This document shows, one piece after another, positions 29,403 through 37,827 of a stretch of 64,000 bases of DNA. Within the stretch, counting starts at the first letter, position 1. Each line of letters begins with the position of its first letter. The stretch is from Ancylobacter sonchi. Its GTDB lineage: Bacteria > Pseudomonadota > Alphaproteobacteria > Rhizobiales > Xanthobacteraceae. The stretch covers positions 434,001 to 498,000 of the forward strand of contig NZ_JAHBGF010000046.1 in the NCBI RefSeq assembly GCF_018390695.1, in the 5' to 3' direction. The notes below the pieces were generated by a model. The model did no database searches, was not told the DNA's origin, and saw only the letters and a program-made list of their open reading frames with translations. A program made the translations under genes and the position numbers.

Positions 29403-30599
29403 TCAGGGCTTCTCCCGCCAGCCGTCGAGATAGCGCACGCTCTCGACCCCGGCGAAGCGCGCCATGCGGGCGAGTTCGCCGTCGAGCCGCTCCAGCCGGC
29501 CGGCGGAGGCGCGCACGCCCGGTTCCAGCCAGAGCTTCTTCACGTCGAGCGTGCCGGCCTTGCGGTCGGCCTTCATGTCGATGCGACCGATCATCCGGTC
29601 GCTTTCCATCAGCGGGAAGACGTAATAGCCGTACACACGCTTTTCCGCCGGCACGAACACCTCGATGCGGTAGGAGAAGCCGAACAGCCGCTCGGCGCGG
29701 TTGCGGTCGCGCAGCAGCGGGTCGAACGGGCTGAGCACCCTGAGCCGTGCCGGCGGTTCCGGCAGCGCCTCGAACGCCGGGCCGCTGCCGGCGAAGGCGA
29801 AGGACGCGCGGGGCCTTCCGCCATCCGCCGTGACGAGGCTGACCTCTTCCAGCCGCTCGCGGTTGACCGCCACCCAGGCACGGGCCTCCTCCGGCGAGAC
29901 GAGGTCCCAGAAGGCGGCGATCTCGCCATGGGTGGCGAAGCCGAGCCGTTCCAGCGCCGAGGCGCAGGCCCACTCGACGAAATCCTCGCGCGTCACCTCG
30001 CTGCCATAGTGGCGGGCGGGGATGACGCGCTCCGACAGGTCGTAGACCTTCTGGAAGCCGTCGCGGCCGGCAATGGCGAGGCGGCCGGTGCGCCAGAGAT
30101 ATTCCAGCGCCGTCTTGGCTGGGTGCCAGTTCCACCAGCCGCCGGGCGTGCGCTCCTCCGCCTCGAAATGCCGGGCCATCAGCGGCCCCTCGGTGGTGAT
30201 GCGCGCCAGCACGTGGTCGACCGACTGCTCGAAGCCGTTCTCGTGCCAGCTTCGCCAGCGCTCGGCGAGGTTTTCCCGCGCATGGGCGAAGCGGTGCTTC
30301 CAGTAGCCGTAGAACGCCGAGGGGATGATGGCGGCGTCGTGCGTCCAGTGCTCGAACAGCTCGCCGTCGCGTTCCGCCAGTGCGGTGAGGTGCTCGCGCC
30401 GATAGGTCTGGGCGCGGGCGAACAGAATGTGGTGATGCGCCCGCTCTACCGTGGCGATGCTGTCCACCTGCACAAAGCCGAGCTCGTGGACGAGTTCCAG
30501 CAGCCCGGCCTTGCCGAGCGCGCGGCCGGGGGGGCGGGACAGGCCCTGCTTGGCGAGGAAGATGCGCCGCGCGTCGTGGTTGGACAGGTTGAGGCTCAT
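29403..30599 (-). CDS. YcaQ-type winged-helix DNA glycosylase
   Basis: A 398-residue protein of the HTH_42/YcaQ family. E. coli YcaQ (AlkX) opens DNA interstrand crosslinks and removes bulky alkylated bases. The beginning LSNHDARRIFLAKQGL and HELGFVQVDSIATVERAHHHILFAR contains Gln44-Val45-Asp46, matching the Q-phi-D active motif of that subgroup. WTHDAAIIPSAFYGYWKHRF and FSYRIEVFVPAEKRVYGYYVFPLM are further family landmarks. Its ATG overlaps the stop of the GGDEF gene (ATGA), so the two are translationally coupled. Confidence 0.88.
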   Translation of the reverse strand: MSLNLSNHDARRIFLAKQGLSRPPGRALGKAGLLELVHELGFVQVDSIATVERAHHHILFARAQTYRREHLTALAERDGELFEHWTHDAAIIPSAFYGYWKHRFAHARENLAERWRSWHENGFEQSVDHVLARITTEGPLMARHFEAEERTPGGWWNWHPAKTALEYLWRTGRLAIAGRDGFQKVYDLSERVIPARHYGSEVTREDFVEWACASALERLGFATHGEIAAFWDLVSPEEARAWVAVNRERLEEVSLVTADGGRPRASFAFAGSGPAFEALPEPPARLRVLSPFDPLLRDRNRAERLFGFSYRIEVFVPAEKRVYGYYVFPLMESDRMIGRIDMKADRKAGTLDVKKLWLEPGVRASAGRLERLDGELARMARFAGVESVRYLDGWREKP

Positions 30600-31498
30600 G
30601 CGCCGTCGATCCATCCCAGATCGACGGCGATGGTCCGCCCGGTCGCCTTGGCAGCGTACATCAGCGTGTCGGCCTGACGCAGCAGCGCATCGGCGTCGAT
30701 GGCCGTCATACACATGGCGACCCCGATGGCGGCGCCGATGGCGAGCTGGCGATCATCCACCGGCATCGGCGTGCAGATGGTCTCGGCGAAGGCGTGCAGA
30801 TCGTCGGCGGTCGGCGCGTGGTCGCGGGGGAAAGTGGAGAGCAGAACGAACTCGTCGCCGCCGATCCGCGCCGCGAAGCGCTGCGGATCGACAAAGCCGC
30901 GCAGGCGTTCCGCCACATGCCGCAGCACCCGGTCGCCGACCAGATGGCCGTGGCGGTCATTGACCGACTTGAAGCCGTTCAGATCGATATAGGCGAGGGC
31001 GACGCCCTGGTCGACGTGCCACTGCGCCAGGAGGTTGCGCAGCCGGTGGTCGAAGGCGGCGCGGTTGGGCAGCCCGGTCACCACATCGGTATAGGCCGCT
31101 TCCAGGATGCCGCGCTCGAACGCCTTGCGCTCGGAATTGTCGATGATGATCTCGATGTCGAGCGTCTGGCCGTTGATGGTGCGGCGCTGCGTCGAGATCA
31201 GCGTGGGGATGATGCGGCCGGAGGAATGCCGCAGATCGACCTCCTCCAGCTGGTACAGGCCGGACGTTTCCAGTTCGTGCAGGCGGCGCAGCCGGTTCGG
31301 GTCGTCGAGATTGCGGACGGTATCCAGATACATTGGCTGGTCGGCGATCTCCTCCCAGCTGCGGCCGATGAGATTGAGATAGGCCGGATTGGCCATGATG
31401 TATCGGGAGACGTATTCGGCCGTCGAAATGCAGATGGCGACGGGCGAGAGTTCGAACACGTCCACCAGTGCTTCGTAGACGACTTGGCGTGGAATCAT
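30596..31498 (-). CDS. PAS-GGDEF protein, probable diguanylate cyclase
   Basis: A 300-residue cytosolic protein. Residues 8-130 are a PAS sensor segment (ELSPVAICIS, NPAYLNLIGRSWEEI). Residues 135-295 are a GGDEF domain with TDVVTGLPNRAAFD, LAYIDLNGFKSVND and RIGGDEF, so the active loop is intact and synthesis of cyclic di-GMP is likely. The product-inhibition RxxD site is absent: the place five residues before GGDEF reads DPQR. No EAL domain. Four-base overlap with the ycaQ-like gene downstream. Confidence 0.9.
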   Translation of the reverse strand: MIPRQVVYEALVDVFELSPVAICISTAEYVSRYIMANPAYLNLIGRSWEEIADQPMYLDTVRNLDDPNRLRRLHELETSGLYQLEEVDLRHSSGRIIPTLISTQRRTINGQTLDIEIIIDNSERKAFERGILEAAYTDVVTGLPNRAAFDHRLRNLLAQWHVDQGVALAYIDLNGFKSVNDRHGHLVGDRVLRHVAERLRGFVDPQRFAARIGGDEFVLLSTFPRDHAPTADDLHAFAETICTPMPVDDRQLAIGAAIGVAMCMTAIDADALLRQADTLMYAAKATGRTIAVDLGWIDGA

Positions 31499-31582
31499 GG
31501 ATCCTCACAGGACCGGCGGAACGCCAGCCTCGCCCATTCGCCCCCACCCGTCCACTGCCTGCGTCGATCTACCCGCTACCCG

Positions 31583-32341
31583 CTACTCGCGTGCCGAGGC
31601 GGTTTCCGGCGCCCAGGGCACCAGCCGGGCGAGGGCGCGGTCGACCAGCGCGAACAGGATCAGCGCCACCGCCATGAGGATGGCGAGCGCCGCGAACACC
31701 ATGTCGGTCTGCATGCGGGCGTTGGAATAGATCATGAGATAGCCGAGCCCGGCCGAGGCGCCGACCCATTCGCCGACCACCGCGCCGATCGGGGCGACGG
31801 CGGTGGCGACGCGCAGGCCGGAGGCGAGCGCCGGCAGCGCGGCGGGCACGCGGATGAAGCGCAGCAGAGCGAGGTCGCCGGCGCCGTACAGGCGGCCGAG
31901 ATCCACCAGCCCCCGGTCGGCGCGCGCCAGCCCGTCGTGAAACGCCGAGGCGACCGGGAAGAAGATGATCAGGCTGGCCATCACGATCTTCGAGGCGAGG
32001 CCGAAGCCGAACCAGATGACCAGCAGCGGCGCGATGGCGAACACCGGCAGCGCCTGCGCCACCAGCAGCACCGGCCGCATGGCGCGCCGCACCGCCGGCG
32101 AGGTCGCCATGGCGAGCGCGCAGGCGATGCCCAGCGCGGCGCCGCAGGCAAGGCCGAGTAGCATCTCGCCGAGCGTGATCAGCGCATTGTCGAACAGCAC
32201 GCCGCGATTGAGCCACAGCGCGAGGCCGATGCGCGAGGGGGCCGGCAGGATATAGGCCGGCACGCCGGCGAGCCGCACCGCGATCTCCCAGAGACCCAGC
32301 AGCAGGGCGGCGATCAGGCAGGCGCGCGCGAGGCCGGCCAT
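31583..32341 (-). CDS. ABC transporter permease, ThiX/SsuC type
   Basis: A 252-residue inner-membrane permease with six segments. LPAPSRIGLALW, FAIAPLLVIWFGFGLASKIVMASLIIFFPVASAFHDGL, and VATAVAPIGAVVGEWVGASAGLGYLMIYSNARMQTDMVFAAL match permeases of the ThiX group that work with NMT1/THI5-like binding proteins. It is therefore the best partner in the window for the thiY-like protein, but three other genes lie between and no TPP riboswitch precedes it. No ATPase gene is near. Confidence 0.85.
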   Translation of the reverse strand: MAGLARACLIAALLLGLWEIAVRLAGVPAYILPAPSRIGLALWLNRGVLFDNALITLGEMLLGLACGAALGIACALAMATSPAVRRAMRPVLLVAQALPVFAIAPLLVIWFGFGLASKIVMASLIIFFPVASAFHDGLARADRGLVDLGRLYGAGDLALLRFIRVPAALPALASGLRVATAVAPIGAVVGEWVGASAGLGYLMIYSNARMQTDMVFAALAILMAVALILFALVDRALARLVPWAPETASARE

Positions 32342-32563
32342 GCGGGGTTCTCCATTCGAGGGCGCGCTCTCGGCGAGGCCCGTACGAAGTCGGGCTCGCC
32401 GGGCGCGAAGGCGTCGGCCCGTCCTCATAGCGCGTCCGGTTCCCCCGGCGCGAGAGCCGCCGCGGTCAAAATACCCGGACGCGCCGAATGGGCTTGACGC
32501 CGGTCAAGGCGGGGCCACCTTGTGGGAGGTAACAATGATCAAGTCATGTAAGTGGAGGAAGGC

Positions 32564-33397
32564 ATGATCAAGGACATTCTCGTCAGCCTCAGCGTCGGCG
32601 AGGGGGTGGATGCCACCAAGGACTACGCGGTATCGGCGGCGGCGGCTCTCGGGGCGCATCTCACGGCGGTGGCGGTGAGCTACGACATCGACATTCCGCC
32701 GGTCTACACCGAAGCCTTCTCCACCGATTTCCTCGAGGCGCAGCGCGCCGAAGGCCAGCGCCTCGCCAAGCTGGCGGTGGATCGCTTCGGGGAGGCGGCG
32801 CGCGCGGTCGGCATCACCGCCGAGGTGCGCAACATCGACGGCACGCCGGGCGGCGCCGCCGAGCAGATCGGCTCGATGGCGCGGTTGTTCGACGTCACCA
32901 TCGTCGGCCAGTCCGATCCGGACCGGATGGGCCCCGAGGAAGTGATCGCCGAGGCGGTGCTGTTCGAATCCGGGCGCTCGGTGCTGCTGGTGCCGACCAA
33001 GCAGTCGAAGCCCTTCGCCGCCCGCCGCATCCTGGTGGCGTGGGACGGCGGCCGGGCCTCCGCCCGTGCGGTGTCCGAGGCGCGGTCGCTGGTCGAGAAG
33101 GCGGATTTCGTCGAGGTGGTGGTGGTCGACACCGGCAAGTCCAAGCCGGGCCGCCTGCCGGGCGCTGATCTGGCCGAGCATCTGGCGCGCCACGACAAGA
33201 ATGTCGAGCTGCGTCGTCTGGTGCCGGCGAGCGACGAGGGCATCGTCGACGTGCTCCTGAAGGAGATCGCCGAGCGCGAGATCGACCTGGTGGTGATGGG
33301 CGGCTACGGCCACTCGCGGCTGCGCGAATTCGTGCTGGGCGGCGTCACCCGCGACATGCTGGAGCGCATGACCGTTCCGCTGTTGCTCGCGCACTGA
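32564..33397 (+). CDS. Tandem universal stress protein
   Basis: A 277-residue cytosolic protein of two UspA domains. The C-terminal domain (about residues 150-277) has the ATP-binding pattern MGGYGHSRLREFVLGGVTRDMLERMTVPLLLAH (G-x2-G-x9-G). The N-terminal domain lacks it (VTIVGQSDPDRMGPEEVIAEAVLFESGRSVLLVP), so it may bind no ATP. GGAGGAAGGC precedes the ATG at 32564. Single gene with its own terminator. Confidence 0.9.
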   Translation: MIKDILVSLSVGEGVDATKDYAVSAAAALGAHLTAVAVSYDIDIPPVYTEAFSTDFLEAQRAEGQRLAKLAVDRFGEAARAVGITAEVRNIDGTPGGAAEQIGSMARLFDVTIVGQSDPDRMGPEEVIAEAVLFESGRSVLLVPTKQSKPFAARRILVAWDGGRASARAVSEARSLVEKADFVEVVVVDTGKSKPGRLPGADLAEHLARHDKNVELRRLVPASDEGIVDVLLKEIAEREIDLVVMGGYGHSRLREFVLGGVTRDMLERMTVPLLLAH

Positions 33398-33424
33398 GCG
33401 AAGGTTCGTTACACCTCGGATGAC

Positions 33425-33455
33425 AAAAGGGCGGCGCTTGCGCCGCCCTTTTTTG
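33425..33455 (+). terminator. Strong rho-independent terminator after usp
   Basis: AAAAGGGCGGCGC (33425-33437) pairs with GCGCCGCCCTTTT (33440-33452) followed by further T residues. The 13-bp stem is perfect. Confidence 0.9.
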
Positions 33456-33970
33456 CTGATCGCCGCGTAATGCGGCGTGTGTCGCCGCCGGCGAGGGCGG
33501 TCGATGTCCGGCTGCGAATCATGGCGACGGAGCGATCCGTGCCGAGCGGCCCAGCCCGCCATGCCAACCGGCACGACCACCCAGCAGCTTGGCTGACCCA
33601 CCCGAGCTCGCGGCCTCAACCGAGGCCGTCGAGGGCTCGGCCCCTTGTCATCGGTCAGGTTTCCGCCGTGCTGCGAGACCTCGGCACGCCGGCGCCGAAC
33701 CCCGCCTGCCATGCGGCTTATCGAGTGGGATGACGCTGCTGTTCAGCTATCATGTCGTAGGGTCTTACAACGATAGTCTATGTTCTATCGTTCGGATTCC
33801 CTAAATGCGACCGATACGTTCGATCGATAGGTCGATGATATTGCGTTGATTGAACAGTCATGAGACCTTTCCCAAGGCGATGGCATCGACCGCAAATGCG
33901 TGTGGTGCCTGCTTCATCCTTAAAACGCTTACAATATTGTACTAACGTCATAAGGCTGAGGGATTAGTTT
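33456..33970. other. 515-bp intergenic stretch with composition change
   Basis: The left part (to about 33730) is normal GC-rich DNA with no supported gene. From about 33730 the base composition falls sharply toward AT. A perfect inverted repeat AACGATAG (33769-33776)-8 nt-CTATCGTT (33785-33792) and further CGATAG/CGATCGATAG words to 33830 are present, likely a promoter or operator region for the next gene. Confidence 0.6.
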
Positions 33971-34744
33971 ATGTTTATGTTTTGTGGGTCGTCGAGCACC
34001 CGTCAGTTTAAATTTGACGTTCACGGAAATTTTTCGGTGAATGTATTTTCAGCCTCCTCGATGAAGGGGCTGTCGAATCCGAAGTCCGTTATTGGCCATG
34101 GCGAAGTTGTTCGTAATTTGGCTCTGATACCTATACCTAAGGTTCTTCTTCTCCATTTTGGAGAAGTCGACGTAGAGTTTGGTTACTATAGAAAGTTTTG
34201 TGAACGGATGGAGATAGACGAAGATAATTTCTTCGGAGAAATAATAAATTCATTTAACAAATTTATTGAAGAAATAATCGACAAAAGCCAAAATACAAGA
34301 AGCGTCAGCAGCATTTGCGTTTTGATGCCGCAGCCATGTCCGTTACGTGATGAGACGTTCTGTCGTGTGACGTCGCAATTTGCGGATGTTTCTGTCGAGA
34401 AAATGCAAGAAATTGCCGATTATATCGACATTCGTCATGCTGCTCGTAACAAGAGATGCGTAAGCTTTAACAATTTACTTGAAGCAAATTTGATAAAAGA
34501 TAGAAAAATAAAATGCTTCCGGGTCGACAAAGATATGCTCGACAAAAATTATGAATATAGGTCGGAGTATTTGCCTAAGTCGACCAGTGAGCATCATGCT
34601 GAACCCCGCACAACATTCCCGTTGTGGCAGGAAAAGCTCCAGAATGAAGTGAAGCCTTACCGCGTGCTCGTGAAGCGGCGGGCCAAAAGGCTCGATGCGC
34701 TGGCCGCTTCGGCACCCCCGGTCGCACACGCCATGGCGATGTGA
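33971..34744 (+). CDS. SGNH/GDSL-like protein in AT-rich DNA, probably acquired
   Basis: A 257-residue protein unlike its neighbours in base and codon use (many AAA, ATA, TTT codons). It resembles SGNH-fold proteins often found in polysaccharide loci: CGSSSTRQF aligns with the GDSHxRxF nucleophile block, SMKGLSNPKSVIGHGEVVRN with the second, and KVLLLHFGEVDVEFGYY with the GEVD block that replaces GxND. The Asp and His of GDSH are both Ser here, so catalysis is doubtful. The last 30 residues (coded from about 34655) are GC-rich, basic and Ala-rich, as if the frame runs on into host DNA. No glycosyltransferase or polysaccharide genes are near. No clear ribosome site, and ATGs at 33971 and 33977 are both possible. 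Confidence 0.6.
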   Translation: MFMFCGSSSTRQFKFDVHGNFSVNVFSASSMKGLSNPKSVIGHGEVVRNLALIPIPKVLLLHFGEVDVEFGYYRKFCERMEIDEDNFFGEIINSFNKFIEEIIDKSQNTRSVSSICVLMPQPCPLRDETFCRVTSQFADVSVEKMQEIADYIDIRHAARNKRCVSFNNLLEANLIKDRKIKCFRVDKDMLDKNYEYRSEYLPKSTSEHHAEPRTTFPLWQEKLQNEVKPYRVLVKRRAKRLDALAASAPPVAHAMAM

Positions 34745-34828
34745 CGTCAGTCCAGCTTCAGGCGCGGTGGCGTAACGGCGGCGTCGGACCGGCTTAGCGC
34801 CGATCCGACGCCGCCGCGCCCAATGCCG

Positions 34829-35116
34829 TCAGCGCGTGTGGATGATGCGCTCGCGGCAGCGATAGCCGATGAAGCATTGCGGGTTGTCCGAGGTCTGCAA
34901 CCAGACGGGGGTGGTGACCTGCTGGATGTCGCAGTAGCGCTGGTTGGCGACATAGCGGTCAAATACGTTCGGGCCGGTGCCGATGACGATCGCCCCGTGC
35001 TGGCGGACGAGGCCGCTGGTCGCCGTGCAGGTCATGTTCAGCGAATTCGGCATCGCTTGCGCGAACGCCGACGGCGCCATGAGAAGGAACGGCAGGGACA
35101 GAAAAACAGTGCGCAT
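34829..35116 (-). CDS. Small secreted cysteine-containing protein
   Basis: A 95-residue protein with signal peptide MRTVFLSLPFLLMAPSAFA. The mature part (about 75 residues) has four cysteines (MTCTAT, RYCDIQ, QCFIGYRC), which could form two disulfides in the periplasm. The normal GC content and codon use mark it as a native gene. Function unknown; I do not recognise a named family. Confidence 0.7.
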   Translation of the reverse strand: MRTVFLSLPFLLMAPSAFAQAMPNSLNMTCTATSGLVRQHGAIVIGTGPNVFDRYVANQRYCDIQQVTTPVWLQTSDNPQCFIGYRCRERIIHTR

Positions 35117-35295
35117 GGCCTAGCCTCGCTCGAATGTCCGATCACGCCGCGATTATCGCCGCTCACGCCGCCGATTATCGCCGCACTCGTTTCGTAACGT
35201 AATCAATAGCGCGTGCGTGGTCTTGCCGGCGGGCACGTATATCGTCGGGATCGTCGCTGCGCGGGGTCGGCGGGGCGCGGGACGGGAGAGGCCAG

Positions 35296-35823
35296 GTGGA
35301 TCTGCTGCGGCCAACCGATATCGAGGCGTTGCTGCGGCTGCTGGTGGCGGTCGCCTGCGGCATGCTCATCGGCCTCAATCGCGATCTACGTGGCAAGCCG
35401 ACCGGTATGCGCACGCTCGGGCTGGTCTGCATGGGGGCGGCGCTGATCTCTCTGACCGCGATGCAGGTCGACGGGATCGCCGGCCACCCGGACGCCACCA
35501 GCCGCGTGGTGCAGGGCATCATTCAGGGCGTGCTGACCGGCATCGGCTTTCTCGGTGCCGGCGTGGTGCTGCGCGACAGTCGCGAGCGCGAGGTTCATGG
35601 ATTAACGACGGCTGCCACCGTGTGGGTGACGGCGGCGCTGGGCGTCGCCTGCGCACTCGCCAGCTGGCATCTCATCGTGCTGGGGCTCGCGGTGACGCTT
35701 ATCCTGCTGGCGCTGATCCGGCCGCTGGAGCGGCTATTCGAGCCGCGCGCCGGCGAATCGCCGAAGGCTGACGCCGCATCCCTCGCTGATCGGCCAGCTC
35801 GTGAGGACGCGGGCGACGGCTGA
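35296..35823 (+). CDS. MgtC/SapB family membrane protein
   Basis: A 175-residue inner-membrane protein with four or five segments. LLVAVACGMLIGLNRDLRGKPTGMRTLGLVCMGAAL and GVLTGIGFLGAGVVLR...VHGLTTAATVWVTAALGVACA are the MgtC signature. Members aid growth at low magnesium or acid pH and may act on the ATP synthase; the role here is inferred. It lacks the extra cytosolic domain of the longer virulence MgtC. GTG start at 35296 after GGAGAGGCCAG. Confidence 0.88.
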   Translation: MDLLRPTDIEALLRLLVAVACGMLIGLNRDLRGKPTGMRTLGLVCMGAALISLTAMQVDGIAGHPDATSRVVQGIIQGVLTGIGFLGAGVVLRDSREREVHGLTTAATVWVTAALGVACALASWHLIVLGLAVTLILLALIRPLERLFEPRAGESPKADAASLADRPAREDAGDG

Positions 35824-35914
35824 TGCCGCGCGTCCGTGCGCGGACCACGGCCGGTGGGCCGAGGCGCAGATGCGCACTCAGGCGCTTTCGCGGGGCAGCT
35901 TGTTCAGGGCTTGG

Positions 35915-35991
35915 TGGTACAGGTGGGTGGGCTCGAACCACCGACCTCCGGTTCCACAGACCGGCGCTCTAACCAACTGAGCTACACCTGC
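35915..35991 (-). tRNA. tRNA-His (GTG), atypical acceptor end
   Basis: A complete 77-nt cloverleaf on the minus strand with encoded CCA. The anticodon stem CCGGT/ACCGG holds the loop CTGTGGA, anticodon GTG. The acceptor stem is GCAGGTG/CACCTGT with discriminator A73, so position 1:72 is G-U, and the base before position 1 is T. It therefore lacks the encoded G-1 that marks normal histidine tRNAs and has A73 in place of C73. This is the divergent tRNA-His type described for a subset of alphaproteobacteria, including Caulobacter, read by a matching divergent HisRS. Confidence 0.95.
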
Positions 35992-36164
35992 ATGCCAGAA
36001 CGGCGCGGAACCTAATCGGGCGAACGGCGCTTTGCAAGGGCGCCAAGCGCTCGCACGCAAAATCCTTGGGATAGAGGCCTGCTTTCGCCTCGCCGCACCC
36101 TGGCAGGCGTGGCACGTTTCCTGAATTGGCGAGGCGGCGCCGGACCGGCGCCAGGGAGGCAGAT

Positions 36165-36368
36165 GTGACGGACGACCGGACGGGCAGGCGGCCCGGCGAT
36201 CTCGGAGCCTATCTCGACGCGGCGCTGGCGCTGGCCGAGCTGCCGCTGGAGGCCGTGCTGCGGCCGAGGGTGCTGATGCATCTCGACATGGCGCTGGCCA
36301 TGGGGCGGCTCGTCGAAGACTTCCCGCTTCCCGACGAGGCGGAACCGGCCCCGGTGTATCGTCCATGA
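36165..36368 (+). CDS. atzG: AtzG-like small amidase subunit (DUF4089)
   Basis: A 67-residue protein of the DUF4089 type (LGAYLDAALALAELPLEAVLRPRVLMHLDMALAMGRLVEDFPLPDEAEPAPVY). In the cyanuric-acid pathway AtzG forms a complex with the amidase AtzE, as GatC does with GatA, and is needed for its folding. The GTG at 36165 follows AGGGAGGCAGAT. Its stop overlaps the start of the amidase gene by four bases (ATGA), so the pair is made together. Confidence 0.85.
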   Translation: MTDDRTGRRPGDLGAYLDAALALAELPLEAVLRPRVLMHLDMALAMGRLVEDFPLPDEAEPAPVYRP

Positions 36369-37795
36369 GCGCGACCATGTCCGTGGATTCGCCTTCCACC
36401 ATTGCCGAACTTGCCGCCGGGTCGGCGCTCGCCATAGCGGAGGCGGTGCGCGGAGGACGCGTTTCCGCGCGTGCCATTTGCGAGGCGGCGCTGGCGCGGA
36501 TCGCCGCCGTCGATCCGAAGCTCAATGCCTTCACCCATGTCACCGCGGTGCGCGCGCTCGCTGAGGCCGATGCCATCGACACGGCGCGGGCGGCGGGCGT
36601 GGCGCTCGGCCCGCTCGCCGGCGTGCCCTTCGCGGTGAAGAACCTGTTCGACCTGAAGGGCCTGCCGACGCTGGCCGGCTCGAAGATCAACGCCGACCGG
36701 CCGGCGGCGGGCCGGGACGCGACGCTGGTGGAGCGGATGGTCGCTGCCGGAGCGGTGTGCCTCGGCGCGCTCAACATGGGCGAATATGCCTATGATTTCA
36801 CCGGCGAGAACCGCCATGCCGGTAATTCCCGCAATCCGCACGATCTCGGCCACATGTCCGGCGGCTCGTCCGGCGGCTCGGGCTCGGCGGTGGGCGGCAA
36901 GCTGGTGCCGCTGTCGCTGGGCTCCGACACCAACGGCTCGATCCGGGTGCCGTCCTCATTCTGCGGCATTTTCGGGCTGAAGCCGACCTATGGAAGGCTG
37001 TCGCGGGCGCGCAGCTTCCCCTTCGTGGCGAGCCTGGACCATCTCGGCCCCTTCGCCCGCACCGTCGCTGATCTCGCCGCGACCTATGACGCGCTCACCG
37101 GTGCCGATGCCGACGATCCGGCGGTGGCCGACGTGGCGGCGTTGCCGACCTTGCCGGAGCTTGAGCGCGGCGGCGAGGGGCTGCGCGTCGGCATTCTCGG
37201 CGGCTGGTTCGCCCGACAGGGAACGCCGCAGGCTTATGACGCCGTCGCCCGCGCCGCCGCCGCGCTCGGCGCCACGCGGATAGTCGAGCTGCCCGAGGTC
37301 GAGCGGGCACGGGCCAGCGCCTATGTCATCACCATGGCGGAAGGGGCGGCGCTGCACCGCGACCGGCTGCGCAACCGGCCGGCCGATTTCGACCCGGCGG
37401 TGCGCGAGCGCCTGCTCGCCGGCGCGGTACTGCCGGCTGGGATGATCGTGAAGGCGCAGAACTTCCGCCGCTGGTTCCATGACCGGGCGGTGGAGCTGTT
37501 CGCCGAGTTCGACGTGCTCATCGCCCCGGCGACGCCGGTGCCGGCGCCGCGCAGCGGCCAGGCGACCTTCGTGCTCGACGGCAAGGAGATGCTGGTGCGG
37601 CCGAATATCGGCATCTACACCCAGCCGATCTCCTTCATCGGCCTGCCGGTGGTGGCAGCGCCGATCCCCGGTGGCGGACCGTTGCCGATCAGCGTGCAGC
37701 TCATCGCCGCGCCTTGGCGCGAGGAAGCCGCGCTGCGGGCGGCGCGGGCGCTGGAGGCGGCAGGCGTGGCCTATGCGCCGGAGCCGGTGGTCTAG
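36365..37795 (+). CDS. atzE: AtzE-type amidase
   Basis: A 476-residue amidase-signature enzyme. The Ser-cisSer-Lys centre is visible: Lys in PFAVKNLFDLKG (about residue 91) and the serines in GHMSGGSSGGSGSAVGG and SDTNGSIRVPSSFCGIFGLKPTYGR. ENRHAGNSRNPHD and QPISFIGLPVVAAPIP fit AtzE, the 1-carboxybiuret hydrolase of s-triazine/cyanuric acid breakdown. No other triazine genes (atzD, atzF, atzH) are near, so the natural substrate may be another carbamoyl-type amide. Coupled to atzG. GatA is excluded because of the DUF4089 partner and C-terminal sequence. Confidence 0.85.
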   Translation: MSATMSVDSPSTIAELAAGSALAIAEAVRGGRVSARAICEAALARIAAVDPKLNAFTHVTAVRALAEADAIDTARAAGVALGPLAGVPFAVKNLFDLKGLPTLAGSKINADRPAAGRDATLVERMVAAGAVCLGALNMGEYAYDFTGENRHAGNSRNPHDLGHMSGGSSGGSGSAVGGKLVPLSLGSDTNGSIRVPSSFCGIFGLKPTYGRLSRARSFPFVASLDHLGPFARTVADLAATYDALTGADADDPAVADVAALPTLPELERGGEGLRVGILGGWFARQGTPQAYDAVARAAAALGATRIVELPEVERARASAYVITMAEGAALHRDRLRNRPADFDPAVRERLLAGAVLPAGMIVKAQNFRRWFHDRAVELFAEFDVLIAPATPVPAPRSGQATFVLDGKEMLVRPNIGIYTQPISFIGLPVVAAPIPGGGPLPISVQLIAAPWREEAALRAARALEAAGVAYAPEPVV

Positions 37796-37827
37796 CGCTG
37801 GCGAGGGGCGTTTAGTCCTGGCGGCGC

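Noticed and set aside
28835..29734. Plus-strand frame across the ClpP-like and glycosylase genes
   Set aside because: Spans two genes with good evidence on the minus strand and has no recognisable domain.
33730..35991. tRNA-His and AT-rich gene considered as an integrative element with att sites
   Set aside because: No integrase and no repeat of the tRNA end was seen near the AT-rich segment.
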